A DNA stretch of 8,363 bases from Cloacimonetes bacterium SCGC AAA252-N17 (GCA_000404785.1 ASNI01000038.1:1-8363), one strand, 5' to 3'. Counted from the first letter of the stretch, positions 1 through 5,399 are shown. Translations and numbers: made by a program. The notes: generated by a model not told the origin, from the sequence alone.

Positions 1-381
1 TTGGACCTGCTTTCACGGATTCCTTTCTTCAGGAAATTTTTCGAGTGGCTCTTTGCTCGAACAAGAAGAAAAGGTGTATTAATACAAAAATACGAAGCGT
101 TCGGGCTTATTCTTTTTGTCATGATACCGCTGCCTGTTACAGGTGCGTGGACAGGGAGTATCGCTGCATATGTTTTTGGAATAAAATTCTTTCCCGCACT
201 GCTCTGCATTCTAATTGGTATATGCATTGCGGGTATCATTGTCACGATTTTGAGCATGTTCGGAATATGGGGAGCGCTCATCGCGATCATAGCTTTATTG
301 ACATTATTTATCCTATGGCTCATAAAATTCATTAAAGCATTAAAAGCCACCAGAAATAACGAAAAAGGGGCAACAGAATGA
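1..381 (+). CDS. Small multidrug export-like membrane protein (COG2426), 5'-truncated by window edge
   Basis: This is an integral membrane protein of the putative small multi-drug export family (COG2426/PF06695). The substrate of the family is not established. What is visible is a basic, amphipathic start (residues 1-30, with an RTRRK cluster), then the family hallmark PLPVTGAWTGSIAAYVFGI at about residues 43-61, a second hydrophobic block with IGICIAGIIVTILS (72-85), and a very hydrophobic C-terminal helix (92-112) ending in a charged tail. The frame is open from base 1 and the first codon is TTG. Family members usually carry another membrane segment before this part, so the true start most likely lies upstream and the 126 residues seen are a C-terminal fragment. 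The stop overlaps the next start in an ATGA arrangement, which implies translational coupling to the CNB gene. The family call is fairly sure; a transport role is only family-level inference. Confidence 0.8.
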   Translation: MDLLSRIPFFRKFFEWLFARTRRKGVLIQKYEAFGLILFVMIPLPVTGAWTGSIAAYVFGIKFFPALLCILIGICIAGIIVTILSMFGIWGALIAIIALLTLFILWLIKFIKALKATRNNEKGATE

Positions 382-962
382 AGTTAAAAGAGTACTTTAC
401 GCCCAAAACTGATAAGGTAGAAGAAGAAAAAGATCTTATTAAGTTCCTTTCTGAAGTTGAACTTTTTGAAAATCTTACAAGGAATGAACGCAGAAATCTT
501 TCTCAGCATTTTTATGAACGTAAGTACAAGGAAGACGAGATCGTATTCAAAAAGGGCTATCCAAATGTGGTCATGTATATCGTGAAAGAAGGCGAATTGC
601 AGACCTATCTCGATTCTACAGAAGGTGAAAATCTGAAAACGATCAAACCCAGGGATTATTTTGGCGAGGTAGGACTTTTCCTGGAAGAAGAGCGGACTGC
701 GACAATCGTCGCTTCAAAGGATTCTGTTCTGCTGGGTATCTCAAAGAGAGATATGAATCGGCTTATCGATGAATTCCCTCGTGCAGGCAGCAAGATCCTG
801 AGAAAACTTGCAGCAGTACTCTGTACCCATCTAATCCGGACAAATAAGAACCTTGCGAGCAAAAGAGACGAGCTTATCGATCTTAAAAAACGCTTGGAAG
901 ATAGCAAGAGCCAGCTTCAAGAATTGAAGAATTCCCAAGAAGTTGATAAAGAAAAGAGCTGA
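378..962 (+). CDS. Cyclic nucleotide-binding domain protein with coiled-coil tail
   Basis: A 194-residue soluble protein with one cyclic-nucleotide-binding (cNMP/CAP-ED) fold. The phosphate-binding cassette is readable at residues 95-108 (FGEVGLF, then E-E-E-R-T-A), with the conserved Gly-Glu and Arg-Thr-Ala positions that contact the ribose-phosphate in CRP/PKA-type domains. A helical N-terminal segment (about 17-45) precedes the beta roll. After the domain, residues 155-186 form a charged heptad-like coiled coil (NLASKRDELIDLKKRL and onward). There is no helix-turn-helix, so it is not a CRP/FNR regulator. A role as a ligand-responsive adaptor for a membrane partner is inference. The start has GGGG at 367-370 upstream and overlaps the preceding stop (ATGA). 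Its own stop lies 2 nt before the AI-2E-family gene, so the three genes are very likely one transcript. Which nucleotide binds, if any, cannot be read from the sequence. Confidence 0.85.
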   Translation: MKLKEYFTPKTDKVEEEKDLIKFLSEVELFENLTRNERRNLSQHFYERKYKEDEIVFKKGYPNVVMYIVKEGELQTYLDSTEGENLKTIKPRDYFGEVGLFLEEERTATIVASKDSVLLGISKRDMNRLIDEFPRAGSKILRKLAAVLCTHLIRTNKNLASKRDELIDLKKRLEDSKSQLQELKNSQEVDKEKS

Positions 963-964
963 TC

Positions 965-2035
965 ATGGAAAGAACAAAAATAGTCCGTTGGGTCGTAGGA
1001 TTTCTTACTCTTGGCATCGCTGTCATGGGTATCCTGTTCTATAAATCGATTCTCTCCTATCTTCTTATCTCAGGAATTATTGCATATCTTATATCACCGC
1101 TGATAAACTATGCTCAGAAATTCCACATTCCACGAGCTCTCTCGATCCTGATCGTGTACCTTATAATAATCGGTCTTATAATTATTTTGATAAACGTGAT
1201 CATTCCGCAGATAAAGATCCAGGCAGAGGAAGCAGGGAAATTTTTCAAGCAGATCGTGAAAGACCCGGAAGCTTTCAGTTTGAAATCCTTCGGGCTTGAA
1301 GGTTTATCGAACTTTATTGACCGTATGCAGACACGATTTACCTTTATCGATGTCGATGAATATACAAGGGTTCTCGGTGAAAGATTTGTTGGAGCGATTA
1401 ACGCAATACCGCAGATCATCCTCAATTCCCTTAGTGGAATATTCAATTTTTTAGCGTTTCTTATCGTTATTCCTTTTGTCTGTTTTTTCCTTCTGAAGGA
1501 TGAACAGCAGCTTATGAAAATTTTTTTTGGCTGGATTCCGAATAGATATTTCGAGTTTTCCATTTACTTATTTGAAAAGATAGAAGACAGCTTCGGACGG
1601 TATCTGCGATCAATTTTGCTGGAAACAATTATCGTTACAATACTTTCTTATATTGGGCTTCTGATTCTCAAAATTCCTTATGCACTTACACTTAGTATCA
1701 TTATTGGCTTGACCAATCCAATCAAGTTCTTCGGACCCTTTATCGGTTTTGTGCCGGTAATTTTAGTCATACTGTTCAGTCCCGTGCCTGATGTTATGGT
1801 TATCTATGCTATTCTTATGTCCATCATTGTGCAGCAGATCGACAGCAATATACTTTTCCCTTCATTGGTTGGGAAGGGACTCGGCATGCATCCGCTGTGG
1901 GTATTGCTGACAGTCATTGCAGGGGGATATGCATTCGGCATACTTGGACTTATACTTGCAGTACCGGCAGTATTTCTTATTAAAACCGTTGTTCAGGTTT
2001 GTGCCACCAGTTTGAAACAGTTTGAAATTATATAA
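965..2035 (+). CDS. AI-2E family transporter (PF01594, PerM/TqsA type)
   Basis: A 356-residue polytopic inner-membrane protein of the AI-2E exporter/PerM family. It shows the usual order: paired N-terminal membrane segments (about 9-25 and 29-47), a third at 57-80, a soluble amphipathic stretch at 85-145, then further membrane segments near 150-178, 215-235, 238-250 and 255-285. The conserved C-terminal block DSNILFPSLVGKGLGMHPLW (293-312) leads into AGGYAFGILGLILAVP (319-334), which matches the family signature around its Gly-rich re-entrant segment. Length is normal for the family. Known members have been linked to autoinducer-2 export or sodium/proton exchange, and the substrate here cannot be assigned. 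The start ATG is 2 nt after the stop of the CNB gene, so expression should be coupled. The stop is followed directly by the AT-rich repeat zone, with no obvious terminator hairpin. Confidence 0.9.
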   Translation: MERTKIVRWVVGFLTLGIAVMGILFYKSILSYLLISGIIAYLISPLINYAQKFHIPRALSILIVYLIIIGLIIILINVIIPQIKIQAEEAGKFFKQIVKDPEAFSLKSFGLEGLSNFIDRMQTRFTFIDVDEYTRVLGERFVGAINAIPQIILNSLSGIFNFLAFLIVIPFVCFFLLKDEQQLMKIFFGWIPNRYFEFSIYLFEKIEDSFGRYLRSILLETIIVTILSYIGLLILKIPYALTLSIIIGLTNPIKFFGPFIGFVPVILVILFSPVPDVMVIYAILMSIIVQQIDSNILFPSLVGKGLGMHPLWVLLTVIAGGYAFGILGLILAVPAVFLIKTVVQVCATSLKQFEII

Positions 2036-2060
2036 CACAAGTTTTACAGTATATATTATG

Positions 2061-2092
2061 AAAGGTTAAATATGATTTTTTTAAGTAATTTC
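2061..2092 (+). repeat. 32-bp direct repeat, left copy
   Basis: The left copy of a direct repeat (starts AAAGGTTAAATATGAT, ends TTAAGTAATTTC). It matches 2615-2646 at 31 of 32 positions; the single mismatch is T at 2080 against A at 2634. Weaker similarity continues for a few bases (TATCCTG against CACTCCTG, with one indel). The pair brackets the four-helix-bundle element, so it may be a long target duplication or a pre-existing duplication. It contains AAAGG, 6 nt and ATG, an arrangement resembling a ribosome binding site and start. Confidence 0.85.
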
Positions 2093-2109
2093 TATCCTGT
2101 AAAAATATG

Positions 2110-2126
2110 AATTTCTAATTACAAAT
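2110..2126 (+). repeat. 17-bp inverted repeat, left arm
   Basis: The sequence AATTTCTAATTACAAAT is the exact reverse complement of 2548-2564. A related unit TAATTTCTAA at 2131-2140 pairs with TTAGAAATTA at 2556-2565 and 2570-2579. A further pair, AAATGTCAAA (2157-2166) with TTTGACATTT (2523-2532), overlaps the start and stop of the gene between them. The arms could therefore fold into a stem with the whole gene in the loop, as in 23S rRNA intervening sequences. Confidence 0.85.
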
Positions 2127-2158
2127 TATCTAATTTCTAATGAAATTTCAAATGACAA

Positions 2159-2527
2159 ATGTCAAATAAAAAGAGATTCGATTTAGAGGAGAGAACTGCT
2201 AAATTTGGTGAGGATATTATCGAATTTGCGAAAAAAATCCCCCAAAATCCGATAACACTACCTCTTATTACTCAGTTAGTTAAAGCTGGTACAAGTGTTG
2301 GCGCCAATTATTGTGAAGCAGATTGTGCAGAATCAAAAAGAGATTTCGAACATAAAATAGGTATTTGCAAAAAAGAGTCTAAAGAATCAAAACATTGGTT
2401 AAGGATGATTTCAAAAGCAGTTCCACGGTTAAAAGATGAAGCAAAAATTTTGTGGAAAGAAGCTAATGAACTTAATTTAATTTTCTCATCAATTGTAATT
2501 AAATCAAGGAATAAAAAATTGCTTTGA
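2159..2527 (+). CDS. Four-helix-bundle protein (23S rRNA IVS protein family, PF05635/TIGR02436)
   Basis: A 122-residue, nearly all-helical small protein. The family pattern is clear: an N-terminal helix (DLEERTAKFGEDIIEFAKKI, 8-27), then QLVKAGTSVGANYCEA (39-54), SKRDFEHKIGICKKESKESK (59-78) and HWLRMI (79-84), matching the usual S-x-x-x-N-Y-x-E-A and S-K-x-D-F-x-x-K landmarks. The C-terminal helix (91-113) ends in a basic tail. Members were first seen inside 23S rRNA intervening sequences, and relatives serve as the accessory protein Avd of diversity-generating retroelements, where they help bind RNA. A nucleic-acid-binding role is inferred. The start is fixed because an in-frame TGA lies two codons upstream. 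No Shine-Dalgarno sequence is visible; the start lies inside an inverted-repeat arm. There is no reverse transcriptase or variable repeat nearby, so this is not a DGR in this window. Confidence 0.85.
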   Translation: MSNKKRFDLEERTAKFGEDIIEFAKKIPQNPITLPLITQLVKAGTSVGANYCEADCAESKRDFEHKIGICKKESKESKHWLRMISKAVPRLKDEAKILWKEANELNLIFSSIVIKSRNKKLL

Positions 2528-2547
2528 CATTTAAGTTTTGACATTTT

Positions 2548-2564
2548 ATTTGTAATTAGAAATT
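2548..2564 (+). repeat. 17-bp inverted repeat, right arm
   Basis: The sequence ATTTGTAATTAGAAATT is the exact reverse complement of 2110-2126. A further unit TTAGAAATTA follows at 2570-2579, and the motif TTTTGACATTTT at 2536-2547 repeats the sequence at 2523-2532. Both flanks of the gene therefore hold two or more copies of each motif in mirrored orientation. Confidence 0.85.
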
Positions 2565-2614
2565 AGGGGTTAGAAATTAAATTAAGTCTAACTCATCTTT
2601 CGAAGAATATGTAT

Positions 2615-2646
2615 AAAGGTTAAATATGATTTTATTAAGTAATTTC
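2615..2646 (+). repeat. 32-bp direct repeat, right copy
   Basis: The right copy of the repeat at 2061-2092, with 31 of 32 positions identical. It lies 65 bp upstream of the TerB-like start. Because this copy is followed by ordinary upstream sequence of the TerB-like gene, it may be the original site, with the left copy generated when the IVS-like element arrived. That order is an inference. Confidence 0.85.
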
Positions 2647-2700
2647 CACTCCTGCGAAACTTCAGTTATTTAACACGAAATATACAAAATAAGATAATAG

Positions 2701-2707
2701 AAAGGAG
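2701..2707 (+). promoter_or_regulatory. Strong Shine-Dalgarno site of the TerB-like gene
   Basis: AAAGGAG lies 4 nt before the ATG at 2712. It is one of the best ribosome binding sites in the window and fixes the start. It also indicates that this gene is translated independently of the upstream cluster, from which the IVS-like element separates it. Confidence 0.7.
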
Positions 2708-2711
2708 ATCT

Positions 2712-3293
2712 ATGGCTCGCTGGCAAACATTAGAAGGATCAATACTTCATACAACACAGGAAGGTTCTCAGGAGCATTTCCTGAAGGATTTTTTTGAGAA
2801 TAAAGCCTTTATTCCCAAAACAGATAGGGAAAAGAAAGAATACGAAGACTTTTCATTCGTAAGCAGTGCGATGGCGCTTCTCATCTACGTGGCGAAATCT
2901 GATGGAACAGTGGATAAAGAAGAGAAAGAAATGATCTTGAAAGAACTGAAATTCCAGCTCAATCAGCGTCATTTTGAGTATGAAACCCTCGCAGAAGAGA
3001 TCGGTCCCGACGAGATGAAAATCCTTGATCATCTTTTTGATCATTTTCAGACTGAGATAGATGAGAATAAATGCGATCTTGATGAGATAATACGAATTAT
3101 CGATATGATCTATCAGAAAAATCCCTACAAAAGGATGTTCCTTGTCCGCTTGTGCTATTACGTTGCCTATGCAGATAAAAAGTTTTCCAAAGAAGAATTT
3201 AGTACTATTCAGAAAATTGCACAAAAACTTCGTGTCTCAGAAGCAGATACGAAGCGTATAGAACAGGAAGTTTGCAAAGATCTCAAGATATAA
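2712..3293 (+). CDS. TerB-like (tellurite resistance TerB fold) protein
   Basis: A 193-residue soluble helical protein. The C-terminal two thirds (about 48-190) carries two copies of the TerB/DjlA-type signature: AKSDGTVDKEEKE at 61-73 and AYADKKFSKEE at 152-162. The acidic residues just after Ala-x-x/Ala-Asp are the proposed metal-binding positions of the family. The N-terminal 45 residues are polar and not recognised. Only some members of the fold relate to tellurite; many are general stress or membrane-associated proteins, and no other ter genes (terC, terD, terZ) are visible, so a tellurite role should not be assumed. The gene stands alone: the repeat zone lies upstream and an 89-nt gap with a possible regulatory palindrome lies downstream. 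Confidence 0.75.
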   Translation: MARWQTLEGSILHTTQEGSQEHFLKDFFENKAFIPKTDREKKEYEDFSFVSSAMALLIYVAKSDGTVDKEEKEMILKELKFQLNQRHFEYETLAEEIGPDEMKILDHLFDHFQTEIDENKCDLDEIIRIIDMIYQKNPYKRMFLVRLCYYVAYADKKFSKEEFSTIQKIAQKLRVSEADTKRIEQEVCKDLKI

Positions 3294-3316
3294 ATAGCTC
3301 ATAAGGTTTGATAATG

Positions 3317-3332
3317 TGTGAAATTTGACACA
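3317..3332. promoter_or_regulatory. Possible CRP-like palindrome overlapping a TTGACA hexamer
   Basis: TGTG, 8 nt, CACA (3317-3332) resembles a CRP/FNR-family operator half-site pair. A perfect sigma70-type -35 hexamer TTGACA lies inside it at 3325-3330. The matching -10 is poor: the best candidates around 3348-3355 are AGTGTA and TGTAAG. The position, about 50 nt upstream of ybaB, is reasonable for the promoter of the six-gene run. With only four matched bases per arm this is a weak call. Confidence 0.25.
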
Positions 3333-3372
3333 AATTCTCAGCTTCACAGTGTAAGGAACAATTGAATTTTTC

Positions 3373-3378
3373 AGGAGG
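3373..3378 (+). promoter_or_regulatory. Shine-Dalgarno site that fixes the ybaB start
   Basis: AGGAGG lies 4 nt before the ATG at 3383. It shows that translation of ybaB begins at 3383 in one frame, although most of the protein is encoded in the next frame. It argues against the GTG at 3393 as the real start. Confidence 0.75.
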
Positions 3379-3382
3379 ATAT

Positions 3383-3710
3383 ATGTTTCAAGGTGGAAAA
3401 GGTCTTCAGGATTTGCTCAAGCAAGCCCAGAAGATGCAAAAAAAAGATGGTTGAAAGCCAGGAAGCTCTTGCCCAAAAAACAGTTGAGGCATCGGCTGGC
3501 GGTGGTATGGTCAATGTCGTCATGAATGGAAATCAGGAGCTTATCTCGCTGAAGATCGAGAAGGAAGTTGTTGATCCCGACGATGTTGAAATGCTGGAAG
3601 ATCTCATCATAGCTGCGGTAGAAGAAGCTCGGCAGAAAATAAAAGAAATGGTTGAGCAGGAGATGTTCGGTTTGACCGGCGGAATAAAAATTCCCGGACT
3701 GAACGCATAA
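3383..3710 (+). CDS. ybaB: YbaB/EbfC nucleoid-associated protein, frame-disrupted at an A8 tract
   Basis: A small DNA-binding, nucleoid-associated protein of the YbaB/EbfC family, usually found just upstream of recR. Translation from the ATG at 3383 gives a typical N-terminus (MFQGGKGLQDLLKQAQKMQ) but reaches TGA at 3452-3454 after 23 codons. The family sequence continues in the next frame from 3447 (MVESQEALAQKTVEASAGGG), through the conserved GGMVNVVMNGNQELISLKI core, EEARQKIKEM, and the Gly-rich end GLTGGIKIPGLNA. Joining the frames at the run of eight A (3438-3445), by reading it as seven, restores a normal protein of 108 residues. An in-frame GTG at 3393 would give an N-terminus unlike the family, so it is not a credible start. 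The TAA overlaps the recR ATG (TAATG), which implies coupling. Causes could be an assembly or sequencing error, a real lesion, or slippage on A8. Expected length and intact downstream conservation favour an error or slippage over long-standing decay. Confidence 0.85.
3438..3445 (+). other. A8 homopolymer at the ybaB frame change
   Basis: Eight consecutive A between CAAG-type codons (C at 3437, G at 3446). The upstream frame reads CAA AAA AAA GAT GGT TGA, while the frame that carries the rest of ybaB requires one A fewer (CAA AAA AAG ATG GTT). This is the type of tract on which RNA polymerase slips, and also a type that sequencers miscall. Confidence 0.8.
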
Positions 3711-4303
3711 TGTTTGAAGGAAAATTAGAAAAGCTCAAAGACGGTTTCAAGCAGCTACCCGGAATCGGTGAGAAAACTGCGGAACGCCTTGCCTTTTATC
3801 TTATCAGTCAAGATAAACAGGTGGGACTAAACTTTGCAGAGCTCATTAATGATTCCATCACATCGATACGAAAATGCGAACGCTGCAATATGCTGTCAGA
3901 GAAAAGTCCCTGCCATTTCTGTGCTGATGATGAGCGTGATGATACTACTCTGTGTGTCGTCGAGAAATCTCAGGACGTTTATCTTGTTGATGAAACGGGA
4001 GTGTATAACGGACGATATTTTGTATTGGGAAATCTCATTTCTCCGCTGGACGGTATAGGACCGAACCATATTAATTTTCCCAAACTTAAGGAAATCATCG
4101 AAAAAGATAATATAAAAGAGATAATACTTGCATTAAACCCGAGCAGTACAGGCGAAACTACAATAGCTTTTATCACATCAAAGTTACAAAGCCCGAATAG
4201 AAAGATCACCCGGCTGGCAACAGGATTGCCCGTAGGTGGTGATATCGAGTACACGAGCTCAAAAACCCTTGCAAGCGCACTGACTCATAGAAACAAAGTG
4301 TAA
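3710..4303 (+). CDS. recR: Recombination mediator protein RecR
   Basis: RecR acts with RecO (and RecF) to load RecA on gapped DNA during recombinational repair. At 197 residues it is normal length. Domains in order: an N-terminal helix-hairpin-helix (LPGIGEKTAERLAFYL, 16-31); a C4 zinc finger with Cys 56, 59, 68 and 71 (C-x2-C-x8-C-x2-C); a Toprim domain from about 80 (LCVVEKSQDV, then YFVLGNLISPLDGIGP, 103-118); and the C-terminal GLPVGGDIEYTSSKTLASAL (172-191) that closes the ring-forming subunit. Compared with the usual YHVLGG, this protein has YFVLGN, a mild deviation. The ATG shares its A with the stop of ybaB (TAATG), the classic ybaB-recR linkage. dnaX, which often starts this operon, is absent from the window. 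The next gene, efp, begins 13 nt after the stop. Confidence 0.97.
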   Translation: MFEGKLEKLKDGFKQLPGIGEKTAERLAFYLISQDKQVGLNFAELINDSITSIRKCERCNMLSEKSPCHFCADDERDDTTLCVVEKSQDVYLVDETGVYNGRYFVLGNLISPLDGIGPNHINFPKLKEIIEKDNIKEIILALNPSSTGETTIAFITSKLQSPNRKITRLATGLPVGGDIEYTSSKTLASALTHRNKV

Positions 4304-4316
4304 GATCGGAGTAAAT

Positions 4317-4874
4317 ATGGCATCAACTGCTGATTTTCGGAACGGAATGGTCATAGTCTTTAAAAATAATCTTTATGAAATTGTGGAATTCCAACATGTG
4401 AAACCCGGTAAGGGAGGTGCCTTCGTACGAACTAAGCTGAAAAACGTGAGAACAGGTCAGGTTGTTGACAACACTTTCCGCTCCGGCGAGAAGGTCGAAG
4501 AAGTTCGTATCGAAAAGAAAAAAATGGAATATCTTTATAATGATGGTATGAACTTTGTGGTGATGGATCCTAAAACCTATGCCCAGATCGAGATCAACGA
4601 AGAACTTATTGGTGATAAAAAATATCTTATGAAAGAGAATACAGAGATTGCTCTATTCCAAACCGAGGACGAGATTATCTATATTGAACTCCCCACAACT
4701 GTAAATCTCGAAGTAGTGGAATGTGAACCTGGCATCAAAGGAAATACTGTCTCCAATGTGACGAAAAGTGCTAAGCTGGAAACCGGACTTGAAGTGCAGG
4801 TTCCCATGTTCGTCAATAATGGTGATACACTGAAGATCGATACACGAACAGGAAAATATCTCGAAAGAGTGTAA
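4317..4874 (+). CDS. efp: Translation elongation factor P
   Basis: EF-P binds between the P and E sites of stalled ribosomes and promotes peptide bond formation at polyproline stretches. Length is 185 residues, standard for the family. The KOW-like N-terminal domain carries the functional loop HVKPGKGGAFVRTKLKN (27-43), with a lysine (Lys32) at the tip position that is post-translationally modified in many bacteria. The PGKG form is shared by E. coli and Bacillus proteins, so the modification type cannot be decided from the loop alone, and no modification gene (epmA, epmB, earP) is in the window. Two OB-like domains follow, and the protein ends with the family signature GDTLKIDTRTGKYLERV. A GGAG motif at 4308-4311 precedes the ATG by 5 nt. 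It lies in the run between recR and the Nudix gene; nothing suggests its own promoter. Confidence 0.97.
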   Translation: MASTADFRNGMVIVFKNNLYEIVEFQHVKPGKGGAFVRTKLKNVRTGQVVDNTFRSGEKVEEVRIEKKKMEYLYNDGMNFVVMDPKTYAQIEINEELIGDKKYLMKENTEIALFQTEDEIIYIELPTTVNLEVVECEPGIKGNTVSNVTKSAKLETGLEVQVPMFVNNGDTLKIDTRTGKYLERV

Positions 4875-4883
4875 ATCGGTCAC

Positions 4884-5399
4884 GTGCAGTACATAAAAGA
4901 GCCGGTTTACTGCCTTTCATGCGGGGGAAAACTTTCAGAAAAACCGGACGAGAATAATAAAATTCGGCGTTACTGCCCTTCCTGCGGATGGACCTATTAC
5001 GCAAATCCCATTCCTGCAACTGCCTGTGTGGTGCTGGGTGACAATCACGAACTCCTTCTCATAAAAAGAAAGGACGAGCCAAACCCCGGAAGCTGGGCAT
5101 TGCCAAGCGGTTACGTAGAGATCGACGAAACTTCAGCAGAATGTGCAGTTCATGAGCTTAAAGAAGAAACAGGTTTGATCGGGGAAGCTGTTGAATCTCT
5201 TGGCTATTTCTTTCAGGATTCGTCAATTTATAAGCGAGTTATTACTTTTGGATTTCTTATGAAAGTGACAGGCGGTTCTCTGCAACACGGTGATGACGCA
5301 CTTGATGCACGATATTTTCCGATTGATAAATTACCGGAAATCCCCTTTTCTTCACACAATAAATTTATTGAAATTATTAAAAAGAAGTTTGAGTTATAA
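4884..5399 (+). CDS. Zinc-ribbon Nudix hydrolase
   Basis: A 171-residue Nudix hydrolase with an N-terminal zinc ribbon. Four cysteines form the ribbon (Cys 10, 13, 31, 34 in CLSCGG and RYCPSCG), followed by WTYYANPIPA, and then the Nudix fold. The Nudix box lies at 76-98, but the usual R-E pair is H-E (His90-Glu91), while the metal-binding E94-E95 and the first Glu82 are present. The NudC signature SQPWPFP is absent, so an NADH pyrophosphatase call is not supported; substrates of this subgroup may be ADP-ribose or similar nucleoside diphosphates, which is inference. The only plausible start is GTG at 4884: no other Met occurs before residue 126, and the preceding in-frame stop is the TAA of efp, only three codons upstream. 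No good Shine-Dalgarno is seen, so translation probably depends on coupling to efp. The stop overlaps the rdgB start (TAATG). Confidence 0.88.
   Translation: MQYIKEPVYCLSCGGKLSEKPDENNKIRRYCPSCGWTYYANPIPATACVVLGDNHELLLIKRKDEPNPGSWALPSGYVEIDETSAECAVHELKEETGLIGEAVESLGYFFQDSSIYKRVITFGFLMKVTGGSLQHGDDALDARYFPIDKLPEIPFSSHNKFIEIIKKKFEL

Larger units (their letters stand above)
2110..2579 (+). mobile_element. IVS-like element: four-helix-bundle gene between inverted repeats
   Basis: A unit of about 470 bp consisting of inverted AATTTCTAATT-type repeats at both ends and a single gene (2159-2527). It is more AT-rich than the genes around it and sits in the gap between an AI-2E-family gene and a TerB-like gene. 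A 32-bp direct repeat lies outside it on each side (2061-2092 and 2615-2646). Four-helix-bundle proteins of PF05635/TIGR02436 are known from intervening sequences in 23S rRNA genes, where inverted ends form a stem that is cut out of the transcript; here the same design sits outside rRNA. No transposase, integrase or reverse transcriptase is present, so if it moves it must use a function supplied elsewhere. The exact element ends are uncertain because the right side has about 35 bp between the last arm and the direct repeat, while the left has about 17. Confidence 0.55.

Noticed and set aside
1114..1563. 149-codon open frame on - strand inside the AI-2E-family gene
   Set aside because: It is fully antisense to a well-supported membrane protein and has no recognisable domain. 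Other long antisense frames (656-907, 2853-3224, 6336-6686, 8047-8349) were dismissed for the same reason.
2159..2527. Diversity-generating retroelement because of Avd-like four-helix-bundle protein
   Set aside because: No reverse transcriptase, template repeat or variable repeat can be found in the window.
2670..2698. Promoter TTAACA-17-GATAAT upstream of the TerB-like gene
   Set aside because: Hexamers and spacing are good, but the predicted transcription start (about 2705) would fall inside the Shine-Dalgarno sequence, so it would leave no usable leader. It remains a weak possibility only.
2712..3293. Tellurite resistance operon
   Set aside because: Only a TerB-like fold is present, without terC, terD or terZ partners; the fold alone does not indicate tellurite resistance.
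3393..3446. GTG at 3393 as the start of ybaB
   Set aside because: The resulting N-terminus (MEKVFRICSSKPRRCKKK) is unlike YbaB. The strong AGGAGG and ATG at 3383 give the family N-terminus in the other frame.
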